From Candidatus Sumerlaeota bacterium (GTDB lineage: Bacteria > Sumerlaeota > Sumerlaeia > JADFCT01): a stretch of DNA of 15,432 nt. Positions 14,897 to 15,432 of this stretch are shown here, piece by piece. The position numbers and the translations under genes are program-made. Every line of letters begins with the position of its first letter. Position 1 is the first letter of the stretch. The stretch lies in contig JAPLSP010000267.1 of NCBI GenBank assembly GCA_026398575.1, positions 1 to 15,432 on the forward strand. The letters run 5' to 3'. Under the pieces are notes generated by a model. It was not told the origin of the DNA, searched no databases, and saw nothing but the letters and a program-made list of their open reading frames with translations.

Positions 14897-15008
14897 CCAA
14901 ACTGAGTTTGAAAAAATCTTAGGTCCGTTAAATCACAAATTCAGTGACGTATTACTTGCCTAATGGACGAAAGCTGGCGCCGCGCCCGTCCGCATGAATC
15001 TTCTCTTC

Positions 15009-15432
15009 CTATTCTTCCTCGGTAAACAGCGCGTCTATGAATTCCTGCGCGTCAAAGGGGCGCAGATCGTCCGCGGTTTCGCCGACGCCGATCATCAGCA
15101 CCGGCATATCAAATTGATCGCGCAACGCAATGAGGATGCCGCCTTTGGCCGTGCCGTCCAGCTTCGTCATCACAATGCCCGTGACGCCGCCGATTTCCGC
15201 GAATGTTTTAGCCTGGTTCATGGCGTTCTGGCCGGTGGTCGCGTCCAGGACCAGCAGCGTCTCGTGCGGCGCATCGGGCTCAACTTTCTTGATGACGCGC
15301 ACGATTTTTTCCAGCTCGTCCATCAAATGCTTCTTCGTATGAAGTCTTCCGGCCGTGTCAATCAGCACGACGTCCGATCCATCCGTGCGCGTTTCTTCCA
15401 TCGCGCGATAGCAGACCGACGCCGCGTCGCTG
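15009..15432 (-). CDS. ftsY: Signal recognition particle receptor FtsY, C-terminal part (5' end outside window)
   Basis: The last 140 codons are seen. The frame stays open to the right edge (SDAASVCYRAMEETR), so the Met at 15401 is not the start. G-domain motifs are present: DTAGRLHTK (G3), TKLDGTAKGG (G4) and GVGETADDLRPFD near the end, followed by EFIDALF, which is where FtsY normally finishes. FtsY is the membrane-associated GTPase that receives SRP-ribosome complexes. The closely related Ffh would carry an M domain after this point, and here the protein stops. It is convergent with gspB. Confidence 0.93.
   Translation of the reverse strand, partial: SDAASVCYRAMEETRTDGSDVVLIDTAGRLHTKKHLMDELEKIVRVIKKVEPDAPHETLLVLDATTGQNAMNQAKTFAEIGGVTGIVMTKLDGTAKGGILIALRDQFDMPVLMIGVGETADDLRPFDAQEFIDALFTEEE

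Larger units (their letters stand above)
14669..15008. other. Convergent gspB-ftsY intergenic region
   Basis: These 340 bases carry no convincing gene. Contents in order: a perfect 12-base palindrome ACAACATGTTGT (14690-14701), a large imperfect inverted repeat (14722-14829) and a small terminator-like hairpin (14876-14896). A 60-codon frame at 14781-14963 starts at TTG inside the repeat and has no ribosome binding site or recognisable motif. Confidence 0.6.

Noticed and set aside
14781..14963. 60-codon plus-strand frame between gspB and ftsY
   Set aside because: It starts at TTG inside the inverted repeat, has no ribosome binding site and shows no recognisable composition or motif.

Overview
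The window is a bacterial chromosome fragment, probably from an uncultured Gram-negative-type organism. It encodes a Tat-exported lipoprotein-like oxidoreductase, a GspA/GspB pair that serves type II secretion, and a secreted c-type cytochrome-like protein related to the hydrazine synthase alpha family. The gene mix (Tat-targeted Gfo/Idh/MocA protein, HzsA-like protein, retropepsin-like small genes, MetV+MetF) resembles Planctomycetes/Lentisphaerae/Sumerlaeota-type genomes. That placement rests on gene content only and is tentative. GC is fairly high by eye, except for one clearly AT-richer membrane-protein gene.

Layout: everything from 1 to 8682 that looks alive is on the minus strand. Reading leftward in transcription order: metV and metF (ATGA-coupled); a small conserved partner gene and an internally deleted retropepsin-like gene (ATGA-coupled); a relic of a GDSL hydrolase on the opposite strand; a second, intact clan AA aspartic protease; a D-2-hydroxyacid dehydrogenase 6 bases further on; a large HzsA-like diheme protein with a discoidin-like N-terminus; an AT-richer membrane protein; and an endonuclease III-family glycosylase cut by the left edge. 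From 8869 to 14668 the plus strand carries a tight run: an OLD-family ATPase/TOPRIM nuclease, a GH109-type Gfo/Idh/MocA protein, gspA and gspB, with gaps of 6 to 10 bases. The last 424 bases hold the C-terminal part of ftsY on the minus strand, convergent with gspB. The gap between them contains a large imperfect inverted repeat and a small terminator-like hairpin.

The most unusual signal is in metF. Its start is fixed by an ATGA overlap with metV and a strong ribosome binding site, yet codons 5 to about 66 are made almost entirely of degenerate heptanucleotide tandem repeats of a kind normally seen between genes. Because 7 is not a multiple of 3, gain or loss of one unit would shift the metF frame. 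The second notable locus is 5859-6958, where two unrelated families of retropepsin-like genes sit around a decayed hydrolase fragment, and one of them has lost the segment that should carry the catalytic aspartate. I see no tRNA, rRNA, CRISPR array or insertion sequence.
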